Assembly: GCA_945860165.1 (NCBI GenBank)
Contig: CAMAPL010000008.1
Location: forward strand, 1-64,000
Length of the DNA stretch: 64,000 bases
Origin: Rhizobium sp. Q54
GTDB taxonomy: Bacteria > Pseudomonadota > Alphaproteobacteria > Micropepsales > Micropepsaceae
Direction of reading: 5' to 3'
This document shows, one piece after another, positions 47,079 through 55,742 of the stretch. The notes under the pieces are model-generated. The model made no database searches. It saw only the letters and a list, made by a program, of their open reading frames with translations, and was not told where the DNA came from. The translations under genes and the position numbers were made by a program. The number at the start of each line of letters is the position of its first letter. The first letter of the stretch is position 1.

Positions 47079-48365
47079 TCAGGCGCGTGGCTTTTTGAAG
47101 GAACGGCCTTTACCGACGGCTTCACCGCCGAATTTCGCCCGGATCTTGTCCATGGCGCGTTCGGCGGCGGCACGCTTGTCGCCTTCGGTATCGATCAGGC
47201 TGGCGGGGTCGGCGCCCAGGGCAGGCGCAAGATTGGACAGCCCGACGCCCAGCAGGCGAAAGCGGGTGCCGTCAGCCTCGCGCTTCAGGGCGGCGAGGGC
47301 GGTGCGGAAGATGCGGTCGGCCAGCTGGGTGGGAGCCTCCAGCGAGGCGCTGCGGGTTCTGAGGCGGAAATCGGAGGTCTTCAGTTTCAGCACAATGGTC
47401 TTACCCGCCAGGCCATGGGACTTGGCGCGGGCGCTGACCCGCTCGGCTTGTCGCCACAGCACGCTTTCCAGATCGGCCAGGCGCGACAGGTCGGTGTTGA
47501 AGGTGGTCTCCGACGAGATGGTTTTCATCTCGCCGCCGGGGTCGACGCGGCGGGAATCCTCGGCATTGGCCATGCGGTGCAGCCACAGTCCGGTGGCGCC
47601 ATAGCGCCGCACCAGCTCCCGCGGATCGGCATCCTGCAGCTGGCCGACCAGGGTGATTCCGTCGCGCTCCAGCTGTCCCTGCATGACCTTCCCGGCTCCG
47701 CGCATAATGCCGATCTTTTTGTCGCGCAAAAAACTTTTGGCTTCCGCCATGCCGATCACAGCGAAGCCGCGCGGCTTGTCCAGTTCGCTGGCCAGCTTGG
47801 CAAGGAATTTGTTGCCCGACAGGCCGACGGATACGGTGATGGCGATTTCCCGCTCGATCTTTGCGGCCAGTGCCGCCATGGTCTGGGCCGGGGCGCGATG
47901 ATGGATGCGCTGGGTGCCCGACAGGTCGAGAAAAGCCTCGTCCAGCGACAGCGGCTCCACCAGCGGCGTCAGTGCTTCCATCATCGTGCGTATCTGTCGC
48001 GCCACTGCTGAATAATGGGCGTGCCTTGGCTTGAGGATCACCGCCTTGGGGCAGAGCCGCCTAGCCTGGAACATCGGCATGGCGGAGCGCACGCCATAGG
48101 TACGGGCGATGTAGCAGCAGGTCGAGACCACGCCGCGCGTCTCGCCGCCCACGATCACCGGCTTGTTTTTCAAGGAAGGATCGTCCCGCTTCTCGATGGC
48201 GGCGTAAAAGGCATCGCAGTCCATATGCGCGATGGTCAGCGTGCCCAGTTCAGGATGGGCCAGAATGCGGGTAGAGCCGCAGGCCGGGCAGGGCGCATCT
48301 GCCTTCGCGTCCGAAAGGCAGTCACGGCAGAAGGCCGGCCAGGATTCTATTCCAGCCATAGCCAT
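47079..48365 (-). CDS. dinB: DNA polymerase IV (translesion)
   Basis: From ATG 48365 the product is 428 aa. It begins with a cysteine-rich segment (CRDC and CPACG) that looks like a zinc ribbon, as seen in alphaproteobacterial DinB. The Y-family palm then follows, with AHMDCDAFYAAIEKRDDPSL and the catalytic SLDEAFLD near residue 130. The C-terminal little-finger region ends in a basic tail. A nearby second ATG at 48359 is also possible. The longer frame to 48512 runs into the ROK gene and repeat DNA. No SOS-box-like GTTC-N7-GTTC was seen upstream. Confidence 0.93.
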   Translation of the reverse strand: MAMAGIESWPAFCRDCLSDAKADAPCPACGSTRILAHPELGTLTIAHMDCDAFYAAIEKRDDPSLKNKPVIVGGETRGVVSTCCYIARTYGVRSAMPMFQARRLCPKAVILKPRHAHYSAVARQIRTMMEALTPLVEPLSLDEAFLDLSGTQRIHHRAPAQTMAALAAKIEREIAITVSVGLSGNKFLAKLASELDKPRGFAVIGMAEAKSFLRDKKIGIMRGAGKVMQGQLERDGITLVGQLQDADPRELVRRYGATGLWLHRMANAEDSRRVDPGGEMKTISSETTFNTDLSRLADLESVLWRQAERVSARAKSHGLAGKTIVLKLKTSDFRLRTRSASLEAPTQLADRIFRTALAALKREADGTRFRLLGVGLSNLAPALGADPASLIDTEGDKRAAAERAMDKIRAKFGGEAVGKGRSFKKPRA

Positions 48366-48384
48366 GCCGCGCCGCGAACGCCAA

Positions 48385-48411
48385 GAGCGTCGGCGAGAGC
48401 CGGAGCGACCA
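48385..48411. repeat. 27-bp dispersed repeat, copy 2
   Basis: Identical to 12924-12950. It lies between the dinB start and the ROK gene 3' end, about 20 bp upstream of dinB's ATG. The same CGGC-GAGA-GCCG hairpin can form. Confidence 0.8.
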
Positions 48412-48453
48412 AAAAAGCCGTGCGGCGTTCCCCTTGCAAGAAGTGATGGATTT

Positions 48454-49359
48454 TCATGGTGTAACGTCTGGCCAAAGCCACGCGGCTCCGCGAACGCCGC
48501 TCGAATCTCCATGCACGTTCTTCACGATCCGAGGCGGCGTCTCCAAAGTGAAAGCGTATTTTTCCACCAGCGGTGGCAGGTCGCTATACAGCCGCGCGAT
48601 GTTAGACAGCCCGCCGCCCATCACGATCACATCGGGGTCGAGGATATTGACCACCGTGGCCAGGCTGCGGGCCAGCCGGTCGACCAGCCGATCCATTGCG
48701 GCACGTTCCTGCGCGCCGTCGGACGCGGCAATCTGTTCCGAACGTAACGCACGACCGGTCACACGTTTGAAGTCTTCCGCGAGTGCCGGGCCGCTGCACC
48801 AGCTTTCCAGACAGCCGTGCTTGCCGCAGTAGCAGGACGGCGCGTTCGTCACTTCTTCGAACGTGGGCGCGGGCAGGGGGATGTGGCCCCATTCGCCGCA
48901 CACGCCATGCGCCCCGCCCAGAACCTTGCCGTCCACCACCACGCCGCCGCCCACGCCGGTGCCCGCAATGACGCCGAACACAACGGACGCGCCCGCGCCC
49001 GCGCCATCGCTGGCCTCGGACAGAGCGAAACAATTGGCGTCATTGGCCAGGCGCAGCGGACGGCCCAGCGCCGTTTCCAGGTCCCGGCGAAAGGGCCGGC
49101 CGATCAGCCAGGTCGAATTGGCGTTCTTGATAATGCCCTGCGTGGTTTCGCAGCCGGGGATGGCCAGGCCGATGCTGCCCTTTATGCTGCCTTTGCCGCC
49201 GGTGTTGCTGTCGGCGTCCCGCACCAGTTCGCCCAGGGCGCTGATGGTGCCGTCATAATCACGTACCGTCGCTATGCGCTTGCGCCAGCGCTCCACGCCG
49301 CCGGGCGCCAGCGCCAGGATCTCGGTCTTGGTCCCGCCAAGGTCGATTCCAAAGCGCAT
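48454..49359 (-). CDS. ROK-family sugar kinase
   Basis: From ATG 49359 the product is 301 aa. It has the ATP site (RFGIDLGGTKTEIL), a ROK signature (GVIAGTGVGGGVVVDGKVLGGAHGVCGEWGHIPL), and a zinc motif CYCGKHGCLESW, which with an upstream His marks the fructokinase/glucokinase/N-acetylglucosamine kinase type. The sugar specificity cannot be read. Its ATG overlaps the DUF3572 stop (TGATG). The C-terminal coding sequence is partly echoed next to dinB (48356-48382). Confidence 0.92.
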   Translation of the reverse strand: MRFGIDLGGTKTEILALAPGGVERWRKRIATVRDYDGTISALGELVRDADSNTGGKGSIKGSIGLAIPGCETTQGIIKNANSTWLIGRPFRRDLETALGRPLRLANDANCFALSEASDGAGAGASVVFGVIAGTGVGGGVVVDGKVLGGAHGVCGEWGHIPLPAPTFEEVTNAPSCYCGKHGCLESWCSGPALAEDFKRVTGRALRSEQIAASDGAQERAAMDRLVDRLARSLATVVNILDPDVIVMGGGLSNIARLYSDLPPLVEKYAFTLETPPRIVKNVHGDSSGVRGAAWLWPDVTP

Positions 49360-49652
49360 CAGATTTCCCGCAATTCCTGCTGGCCGAAGGCGTGGCGCGC
49401 CCGATGCACATTCTTGGGTTCCACCGATGCGCTTTCGCAAAATCCCAGCAGCAGGTCCTCATGCGCTAGTAGGAAGTCCAAAACGGCTATGGCCATTTCC
49501 CGACTGCCGGCGCCATCGCGCAGATCGCTGGCCTCGATCCCGGACTGGCTGAGGAACCGCTGGAGGCCATCTTTTTGCCCCGCCAGCCAGCCAAGGGCTT
49601 CTAAAGCCAGGATTTCCGCGTTTTCAGGGGTCATGGAGCTTTGCATCGTCAA
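49359..49652 (-). CDS. DUF3572 protein
   Basis: The 97-residue product matches DUF3572, an alphaproteobacterial family found beside divK. Segments include ENAEILALEALGWLAGQ, FLSQSGIEASDLRDGAGS and FLLAHEDLLLGFC. It has no known function. It is the first gene of the long minus-strand operon and is divergent from divK across about 95 bp. Confidence 0.9.
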   Translation of the reverse strand: MTMQSSMTPENAEILALEALGWLAGQKDGLQRFLSQSGIEASDLRDGAGSREMAIAVLDFLLAHEDLLLGFCESASVEPKNVHRARHAFGQQELREI

Positions 49653-49746
49653 GGGAGCGTTAAGAGATAATCCCTAATACTGGTCAAAACAGCCAGAGCT
49701 CCTTTTGGGTGCTGGGAGTGGCGGTATGCCGCCAGAGAAGCAAGTC

Positions 49747-50121
49747 ATGGACGCGAAAACCAAGACGGTCCTGATAGTGGAGGACAATGAGCTGAATATG
49801 AAGCTCTTCCACGACCTGCTCGACGCCCATGGCTACAAGATTCTGCAGACCAAGGATGGCATGGAAGCGCTGGGCATCGCGCGCGAACATCATCCCGACC
49901 TGATCCTGATGGACATCCAGCTGCCGGAAGTCTCCGGCCTGGAAGTTACCAAATGGCTCAAGGAAGACGATTCACTCAAGCACATCCCCGTCGTTGCCGT
50001 CACCGCTTTTGCCATGAAGGGCGACGAGGAAGTCATCCGTCAGGGTGGCTGCGAGGCCTATATCTCCGAACCTATTTCGGTGACCAGCTTCCTGGAAACC
50101 GTGCGGCGCTTCATCGGCTAA
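49747..50121 (+). CDS. divK: Single-domain response regulator DivK
   Basis: DivK controls asymmetric division in Caulobacter through DivL/CckA. From ATG 49747 the product is 124 aa and matches DivK closely ([61 protein letters not shown]). The acidic pocket and phosphoacceptor Asp56 and Thr86 are present. The conserved switch Lys, which reads ISKPIS in the family, is Glu108 here (ISEPIS; codon GAA). An ATG at 49726 would add 7 residues. It sits 3 bp before pleD. Confidence 0.93.
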   Translation: MDAKTKTVLIVEDNELNMKLFHDLLDAHGYKILQTKDGMEALGIAREHHPDLILMDIQLPEVSGLEVTKWLKEDDSLKHIPVVAVTAFAMKGDEEVIRQGGCEAYISEPISVTSFLETVRRFIG

Positions 50122-50124
50122 GCC

Positions 50125-51494
50125 ATGACAGCGCGGGTTCTCGTCGTTGATGACATTCTCTCGAACGTCAAGCTTCTGGAAGCGAAGCTGACGGTGGAGT
50201 ATTTTGAGGTCGTGACCGCCTTCAACGGCCTGGAGTGCCTCGCCAAGATGGGCGAGGGCGTACCCGACATCGTGTTGCTCGACGTGATGATGCCCGGCAT
50301 GGACGAGTTCGAAGTCTGCCGCCGCATCAAGTCCAATCCCAAGACCGCCCATGTGCCCGTGGTGATGGTGACAGCGCTGGACAGCCGTCCGACCGCGTTG
50401 CCGGCCTGGATGCTGGCGCCGACGATTTTCTCACCAAGCCGGTCGACGACGCGGCGCTGTTCGCGCGGGTGCGTTCCCTGGTACGCCTCAAGATGATGAC
50501 CGACGAACTGCGCATGCACGAATCGACCGGTCAGGGCATGGGCCTGATCGATCCGGCCACGACGCTGATCGAGAACAATCTTTCTGGCCGCATTCTGGTA
50601 ATCGAGGACCGCGTCGAATCCGTCGCCTGGTTCGCCAGTGCGCTGACGCTGACACATGACGTTTCTTCCGCCGACACGTTTGAAGAAGCGCTGGTGCGGG
50701 TGAAGGGCGGTGATTACGACCTGATCGTGGTGTCGCTGGGCATGCGCGACTTTGACGGGTTGCGTCTCTGCTCGCAGCTGCGGTCCCTGCCGGAAGGCCG
50801 TCATGTGCCCATCCTGGTGGTGGTCAGCGACGGCGACCGCCGCAAGCTGACCCAGGCGCTGGAAATGGGCGTCAATGATTACCTGACCCGTCCGGTGGAC
50901 AAGAACGAACTGGTGGCGCGCGTGCGCACACAGCTGCGCAAGAAACGCTATGCCGACCGGCTGCGCCACAATGTTCAGCTCAGCCTGGAAATGGCGATCA
51001 CCGACCAGCTCACCGGGCTGCACAATCGGCGCTATATGAGCCGCCATCTCGACACGCTGCTGGACAACGCCAGGAAGAACGAGCGCCCGCTGGCCTTCGT
51101 GATCATGGACATCGATTACTTCAAACAGGTCAATGACACCTATGGCCATGATATCGGCGACGAGGTGCTGAAGGAATTCGCCGGGCGCATCGCCGCCAAT
51201 ACGCGCGGCATCGACTTGGCCTGCCGCTATGGCGGTGAGGAATTCGTGGTCGCCATGCCTGACACCGACATGACCTCCGCCTATAACATCGCCGAGCGCC
51301 TACGCCAGTCGATCGAGACCACCCCGATCAAGATCAGCCGTGCACCAGGCCAGCTGAACATCACGATTTCCATCGGCATCGCCAAGGCTGAGGGCGAAGG
51401 CGATGATGCCGACCAGTTGCTGCACCGCGCCGACCAGGCGCTGTACCGGGCCAAGCGCACCGGCCGCAACAAAGTAGTGGCAGACGCCGCTTAG
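50125..51494 (+). pseudogene. pleD: Frameshifted pleD (two receiver domains and GGDEF)
   Basis: PleD makes cyclic di-GMP at the cell pole. The first part (50125 to about 50380) reads a receiver domain with Asp53 (LLDVMMPGMDEFEV) and VVMVTALDS. In the normal family the next words are PSDRVAGLDAGADDFLTKP, which here appear in the +1 frame. One missing C near 50382 (AGCCGTCC where AGCCCGTCC would fit) explains it. The rest, read to TAG 51494, has the REC1 end, a second receiver domain and a DGC domain with CRYGGEEF and an RGID inhibitory site five residues before it. The GGDEF half is intact but lacks a good start. Confidence 0.9.
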
Positions 51495-51576
51495 TCCCTT
51501 AATCCGGTTTTCCCTTTTTGCCAGCCGCGCTACAGTGCGGCGATTTCAGCGTGCATTTTTGCCGAAGGGGATATTC

Positions 51577-52180
51577 ATGTGGGGAAAGATTTTGTGCGTG
51601 GCCATCGCGGCGGCGCCGCTGGGATTTGCGGCGGCGGTTCATGCCCAGGGCGGGCCCATGAACGTCTTTTACGAACATTCCGACTATTAGGGCCGCCAGG
51701 AGGTCGTCAGTGGAGAAACCCGAGACTTTATCGGGCTGCGCTTCAACGACGCCGTTTCCAGCATGCGCATCCAGTCGGGCTTGCGAACATGCCGATTTCC
51801 AGGACCGCTGCATGACGCTGTATCGCGACAATCTGAACCTGGTGGCCGACGGTTTCAATTACCGCATCTCGTCGGCGCGGGTGGTTGCCGGCAGCGGTTT
51901 TGGCCGCCGCGACCGTGACGACCGCCGCGGCAACGGCATCGCGCATTTCCAGTATTCCGACTATCAGGGCGGCAGCCGCCGCGTGGACGGCGAGAACCGC
52001 AAGCTGGAATCCCTGCGTTTCAACGACGAGCTTTCCAGCGTGATCGTGTGCTCCGGGGTGTGGGAATTGTGCGAGCATTCCGATTTCTAGGGCCGCAGCA
52101 TCACGATCGACCGCGATGTGCGCAACCTAGTCGATCAGGGCTTCAACGACCAGCTGTCCTCGGTACGGCGCTTGCGCTGA
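51577..52180 (+). pseudogene. Broken beta/gamma-crystallin-type secreted protein gene
   Basis: From ATG 51577 the reading is a signal peptide (MWGKILCVAIAAAPLGFAAAVHAQ) then NVFYEHSDY and TAG at 51688. It continues in frame as GRQEVVSGETRDFIGLRFNDAVSSMRIQSG, where a deletion/frameshift near 51780 precedes CEHADFQDRCMTLYRD...FNYRISSARVV. Further repeats read YSDYQGGSRRV, LRFNDELSSVIVCSGVWELCEHSDF, TAG at 52088, then GRSITIDRD...GFNDQLSSVRRLR and TGA 52180. The [FY]-Q-G-R and FND-x-[LI]SS motifs are the Greek-key signature of beta/gamma-crystallins. Confidence 0.78.
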
Positions 52181-52182
52181 TG

Positions 52183-52872
52183 TCAGTCTTCTTCGGTGTC
52201 GTCATCTGGTTCGGCGTCGGACTTATCGCTGCCTTGGCCGCCGCCCATCTCCGTCACCCGGTCGATGACCGAGAGCAGGACTTCGGCTTCGCGTGCCCCT
52301 GACACTGCCAGCTTGCCGCCGAAGATCATGGCCGGAACGCCGGTGACGCCCATCTCGCGGGCGATCTGGTCCTCGCGCGCCACCAGCTCCAGATCGGTGC
52401 CGTCTTCCAGCATCTGGGCCGTTTCCAGGCCATCCATGCCGCACATGTCGGCGATGTCCGCTAGGACGCGAATGTCGCCGATATCCTCGCCATTCTCGAA
52501 ATAGGCGATGAGCAGCCGCTCGACAATTTCGTCCTGTACGCCGGCCGCCGCAGCCCAGCGGATCAGGCGGTGGGAATCCAGCGTGTTGGAGCGGCGCGTG
52601 ATGGCCGCGAAATCGAACGCGATGCCTTCCTTCTCGCCTTCCGTGGCGATCAGCTTATACATCTCGACGATCTTCCTGGGATCGTCGCCGAACTTGGTGC
52701 GCATATAGGCTTGGCGGTCCATGCCGCCACGCGGCACCGTGGTGTCCAGCTGATAGGGCCGCCATTTCACGTCAAAGGCGATGGCCGGGCGCAATTCCAT
52801 GGCCCGCTGCAGCCGGCGCTTGCCTATGAAGCACCACGGGCAGACCGTGTCCGAGATCACGTCAATTTGCAT
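52183..52872 (-). CDS. DsbA-family (FrnE-like) thiol oxidoreductase
   Basis: The 229-residue protein has the active site CPWC at residues 11-14, FIGKRRL and the thioredoxin-fold cis-Pro segment VTGVPAMIFGGK near 180. FrnE-like proteins are cytosolic DsbA relatives; no signal peptide is present. The tail is acidic (DAEPDDDTEED). It is the last gene of the erpA-xthA operon. Confidence 0.9.
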   Translation of the reverse strand: MQIDVISDTVCPWCFIGKRRLQRAMELRPAIAFDVKWRPYQLDTTVPRGGMDRQAYMRTKFGDDPRKIVEMYKLIATEGEKEGIAFDFAAITRRSNTLDSHRLIRWAAAAGVQDEIVERLLIAYFENGEDIGDIRVLADIADMCGMDGLETAQMLEDGTDLELVAREDQIAREMGVTGVPAMIFGGKLAVSGAREAEVLLSVIDRVTEMGGGQGSDKSDAEPDDDTEED

Positions 52873-52875
52873 GAA

Positions 52876-53232
52876 TCATTTCAGAATCTGTGTCGTCATT
52901 TCATTTGCAACCGCGATGACGCGCACCGAGCCGCTGTCTTGCGACTTGAATTCGGCGGATGCGGTGACCGGAAGCAGGGCGTCGATCACCACCATACCCG
53001 GCGGTGGCGGTGTTGCCAGAAACTCGATCGTGAGGGTGCGGTTTCTGTCGTCCGGGATCACATGCAGGCGCGGGTTTTTCCATCCCCCCGTCTGTACTGC
53101 GCCATTGACCTGAACGGCAACCCGGCCGTCCTTCTGCGTGGCGATCAGGCTGTCGATCTTGTAGACGCGCTTGTCCGCCGCCAGCGCGGGTGACGCGCAG
53201 AGCAGGAGAGGGGCGGCGAGAAGTATTTTCAT
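52876..53232 (-). CDS. Hypothetical secreted protein
   Basis: The 118-residue product starts with a signal peptide (MKILLAAPLLLCASPALAAD). The rest is a beta-rich domain (KDGRVAVQVNGAVQTGGWKNPRLHV, DDRNRTLTIEFLATPPPPGMVVIDALLPV) with no family I recognise. I chose ATG 53232 because the signal peptide then starts MK; ATG 53238 adds two residues. It lies between xthA and the FrnE-like gene. Confidence 0.75.
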   Translation of the reverse strand: MKILLAAPLLLCASPALAADKRVYKIDSLIATQKDGRVAVQVNGAVQTGGWKNPRLHVIPDDRNRTLTIEFLATPPPPGMVVIDALLPVTASAEFKSQDSGSVRVIAVANEMTTQILK

Positions 53233-53283
53233 GTACATATGGAGCGCGACTATAGCGGAGATTCGGGCGGCAAAAAGACAAGG

Positions 53284-54072
53284 CTAGATCGCCAATTCAC
53301 ACCATATCGGCACGTGGTCGGAGGGCTTTTCCGCCGCGCCGCGCACCGCCCGGTCGATGCCGCATTTCTTTAGCCGGTCGGTGGCCTGCGGCGACAGCAA
53401 TATGTGATCGATGCGGATGCCATTGTCACGCCCCCACGAACCGAAATAGTCCCAGAAGGTGTAATGGCCGTCTTCGGGATGCAGGGCGCGGAACGCATCA
53501 GTGTAGCCGAAATTTTCGATCCGCCGCAGGGCCGCCTTGGATTCGGGCTGGAACAGCGCGTCCTTCAGCCAGGCCTTGGGGTGATCAGCGTCTTTGTCCT
53601 TGGGGATGATGTTGTAATCGCCCATCAGCACCACCGGCTCCTCGTTCGCCAGCAGCTTTTTGGCATGCAGGCGGAGCCGTTCCAGCCAGGCCAGCTTGTA
53701 GTCGAACTTGGGGCCGGGAAAGGGATTGCCGTTGGGCGCATAGATGGACGCGATCCGCACAAAGCCCTTGTCGCCCGCGACCAGGGCTTCGAGATAGCGC
53801 GAATGATCGTCGAGCACACCGTCGGCGGCGGGCAGACGGGGCGTGACATCCTCCATCGGCCGCTTGGACAGGATGGCGACGCCGTTATAGCTTTTTTGTC
53901 CGTGTACGGCGCAGTTGTAGCCTAGGGCTTCAAACGGCTCGCGCGGGAAATTCTCGTCTACGGTTTTGATTTCCTGCAGGCAGACCACATCAGGATTGGC
54001 CTCTTTCAGCCAGGCCAGGGCAGGCTCCAGCCGCGCTTTCACCGAGTTGACGTTCCAGGTGGCGATTTTCAT
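53284..54072 (-). CDS. xthA: Exodeoxyribonuclease III
   Basis: XthA is an AP endonuclease and 3'-exonuclease in base-excision repair. The 262-residue product has the family start MKIATWNVNSVKARL, LQEIKT with its catalytic Glu near 34, IASIYAPNGNP, VLMGDYNIIPKDKD and the ending WGRDNGIRIDHILLSP...SDHVPIWCELA with catalytic Asp and His. Its ATG overlaps the erpA stop (TGATG). Confidence 0.95.
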   Translation of the reverse strand: MKIATWNVNSVKARLEPALAWLKEANPDVVCLQEIKTVDENFPREPFEALGYNCAVHGQKSYNGVAILSKRPMEDVTPRLPAADGVLDDHSRYLEALVAGDKGFVRIASIYAPNGNPFPGPKFDYKLAWLERLRLHAKKLLANEEPVVLMGDYNIIPKDKDADHPKAWLKDALFQPESKAALRRIENFGYTDAFRALHPEDGHYTFWDYFGSWGRDNGIRIDHILLSPQATDRLKKCGIDRAVRGAAEKPSDHVPIWCELAI

Positions 54073-54404
54073 CAGACGGTGAAACTTGTGCCGCAGCCGC
54101 AGGAGGCGGTCGCATTGGGATTTTTCACCTTGAAGGCCTGGCCGATCAGGTCATCGGTGAAATCGATTTCCGCACCGGCCAGGAAATCCAGCGACACCGG
54201 ATCGATCAGCACCTTGGCGCCGTCGCGTTCCACCACCAGATCCTCGTCGAGTTGGGCTTCGTCGAGTGCGAAACTATACTGGAACCCCGAACAGCCGCCG
54301 CCGGTGACCGCCACCCGCAAGGCGGCGGGCCGGGCTTCGGCCTTGAGGATGTCCGCGATCCGCCTGGCGGCGCGGGCGGAAAGGGTGACGGTCATGGCGG
54401 TCAT
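54072..54404 (-). CDS. erpA: Iron-sulfur cluster insertion protein (A-type carrier)
   Basis: The 110-residue A-type carrier has LSARAARRIADILKAE, the first cluster Cys in GGGCSGFQYSF near residue 42 and the final pair SCGCGTSF. Such proteins take Fe-S clusters from the scaffold to apo-proteins. Similarity cannot separate ErpA from IscA/SufA with certainty; the isolated genomic place beside dgt favours ErpA. It is divergent from dgt. Confidence 0.88.
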   Translation of the reverse strand: MTAMTVTLSARAARRIADILKAEARPAALRVAVTGGGCSGFQYSFALDEAQLDEDLVVERDGAKVLIDPVSLDFLAGAEIDFTDDLIGQAFKVKNPNATASCGCGTSFTV

Positions 54405-54461
54405 GGCACTTCTTCCGGGGTCACTTGCAGTCTGGGGTGTACCCTCTATGTAGTCCTCGCC

Positions 54462-55682
54462 ATGGCCGAAACCAACACCCGGGATTCGCTCAAAACCGCG
54501 CCTGCGGGGCGGTTATTGGGCACCGTGGTCAGCCCGCCGGGGGCGCATGCCACCTATGCCGCCCGGCCCGAGGCTAGCCGGGGGCGCTTTCACCCCGAAA
54601 CCGAAAGCGCCACCCGCAGCTGCTACAGCCGCGACCGCGACCGCATTATCCACTCCACCGCGTTTCGGCGTCTTAAGCACAAGACCCAGGTCTTTGTGCA
54701 GCATGAAGGCGACTATTACCGCACCCGGCTCACCCATTCGCTGGAAGTGGCGCAGCTGGCGCGCAGCCTGGCCCGCACACTTGCCGCCGATGAGGACCTG
54801 GCCGAGACGGTGGCGCTGGCGCACGATCTGGGCCACACGCCCTTCGGTCATGCCGGCGAGGAAGCGCTGGATGCCGTGACCCGCAACATTGGTGGCTTCG
54901 ATCACAATGCCCATGCCTTACGGCTGGTGACAAAGCTCGAGCATCGCTACGCCGATTTCGACGGGCTCAATCTCACCTGGGAAACGCTGGAAGGCTTGGT
55001 TAAACATAATGGCCCGCTGACAGGCGCCCAAACTGGTCCCATCGCCAGCTTCGACCAGCGCTGGTCGCTGGAACTGGCAAGCTGGCCCGGGCTGGAAGCG
55101 CAGCTTGCCGCTCTGGCCGATGACATTGCCTATGTCAGCCATGACATTGATGACGGATTGCGGGCAGGGCTGTTCACTGTCCACGACCTGCTCGAATGGC
55201 CGCTGGTGGACGCGCATGTAGCAGGGGTTCTGGACCGCCACGGCGAACTGGAACTGTCACGCTTCATCGGCGAACTAATCCGTACACTGATGAGTGAGCT
55301 GATGGAGGATGTTCTGGCCCAGACCCGGGCCAATCTGGACGCCGCGCAATTCTCCTATTCTGCGGCACTGCGCGGGGCGGGCAGGGCGATGGCCGCCTTT
55401 TCGCCGGCCCTGCTGGAGCAGGTGAAGGCGCTCAAGGGCTTTCAGATGCGCAACATGTATCGCCACCCGCGCGTGGCTGCCTCGATGGGCCGCGCCCAGG
55501 CGGTGGTGACCGACCTGTTCGAGGCCTTTATGGCCAATCCCGACCTGCTGCCGCCCGACTGGGCCCTGGCGGCGCGGCAGGCGGTACCGGGTGCGGTGGC
55601 GCGGGACTATATCGCCGGCATGACCGACCGCTACGCCCTGGCCGAATATGCAAGGGTTTTTGGTAACGAAATCCAGATTTAG
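54462..55682 (+). CDS. dgt: Deoxyguanosinetriphosphate triphosphohydrolase-like protein (HD)
   Basis: From ATG 54462 the product is 406 aa. It has the HD motifs YYRTRLTHSLEVAQLARSLA and ALAHDLGHTPFGHAGE, and GGFDHNAHALRLVTKLEHRY. Dgt cleaves dGTP to deoxyguanosine and tripolyphosphate; this shorter type (type 2) is common in alphaproteobacteria and may have broader dNTP specificity. It is divergent from erpA. In many relatives argS follows here; in this window it does not. Confidence 0.92.
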   Translation: MAETNTRDSLKTAPAGRLLGTVVSPPGAHATYAARPEASRGRFHPETESATRSCYSRDRDRIIHSTAFRRLKHKTQVFVQHEGDYYRTRLTHSLEVAQLARSLARTLAADEDLAETVALAHDLGHTPFGHAGEEALDAVTRNIGGFDHNAHALRLVTKLEHRYADFDGLNLTWETLEGLVKHNGPLTGAQTGPIASFDQRWSLELASWPGLEAQLAALADDIAYVSHDIDDGLRAGLFTVHDLLEWPLVDAHVAGVLDRHGELELSRFIGELIRTLMSELMEDVLAQTRANLDAAQFSYSAALRGAGRAMAAFSPALLEQVKALKGFQMRNMYRHPRVAASMGRAQAVVTDLFEAFMANPDLLPPDWALAARQAVPGAVARDYIAGMTDRYALAEYARVFGNEIQI

Positions 55683-55742
55683 AACCCATGATTCGCGAGG
55701 GCGCCGGTGCTAAGATCACCGCTAGCAGATTCGGGAACTTTT

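Noticed and set aside
49660-49680. CtrA-type site before divK (GTTAAGAGATAATCCC)
   Set aside because: Only one TTAA half-site is present; the second half at N7 is TCCC, so it does not fit TTAA-N7-TTAA.
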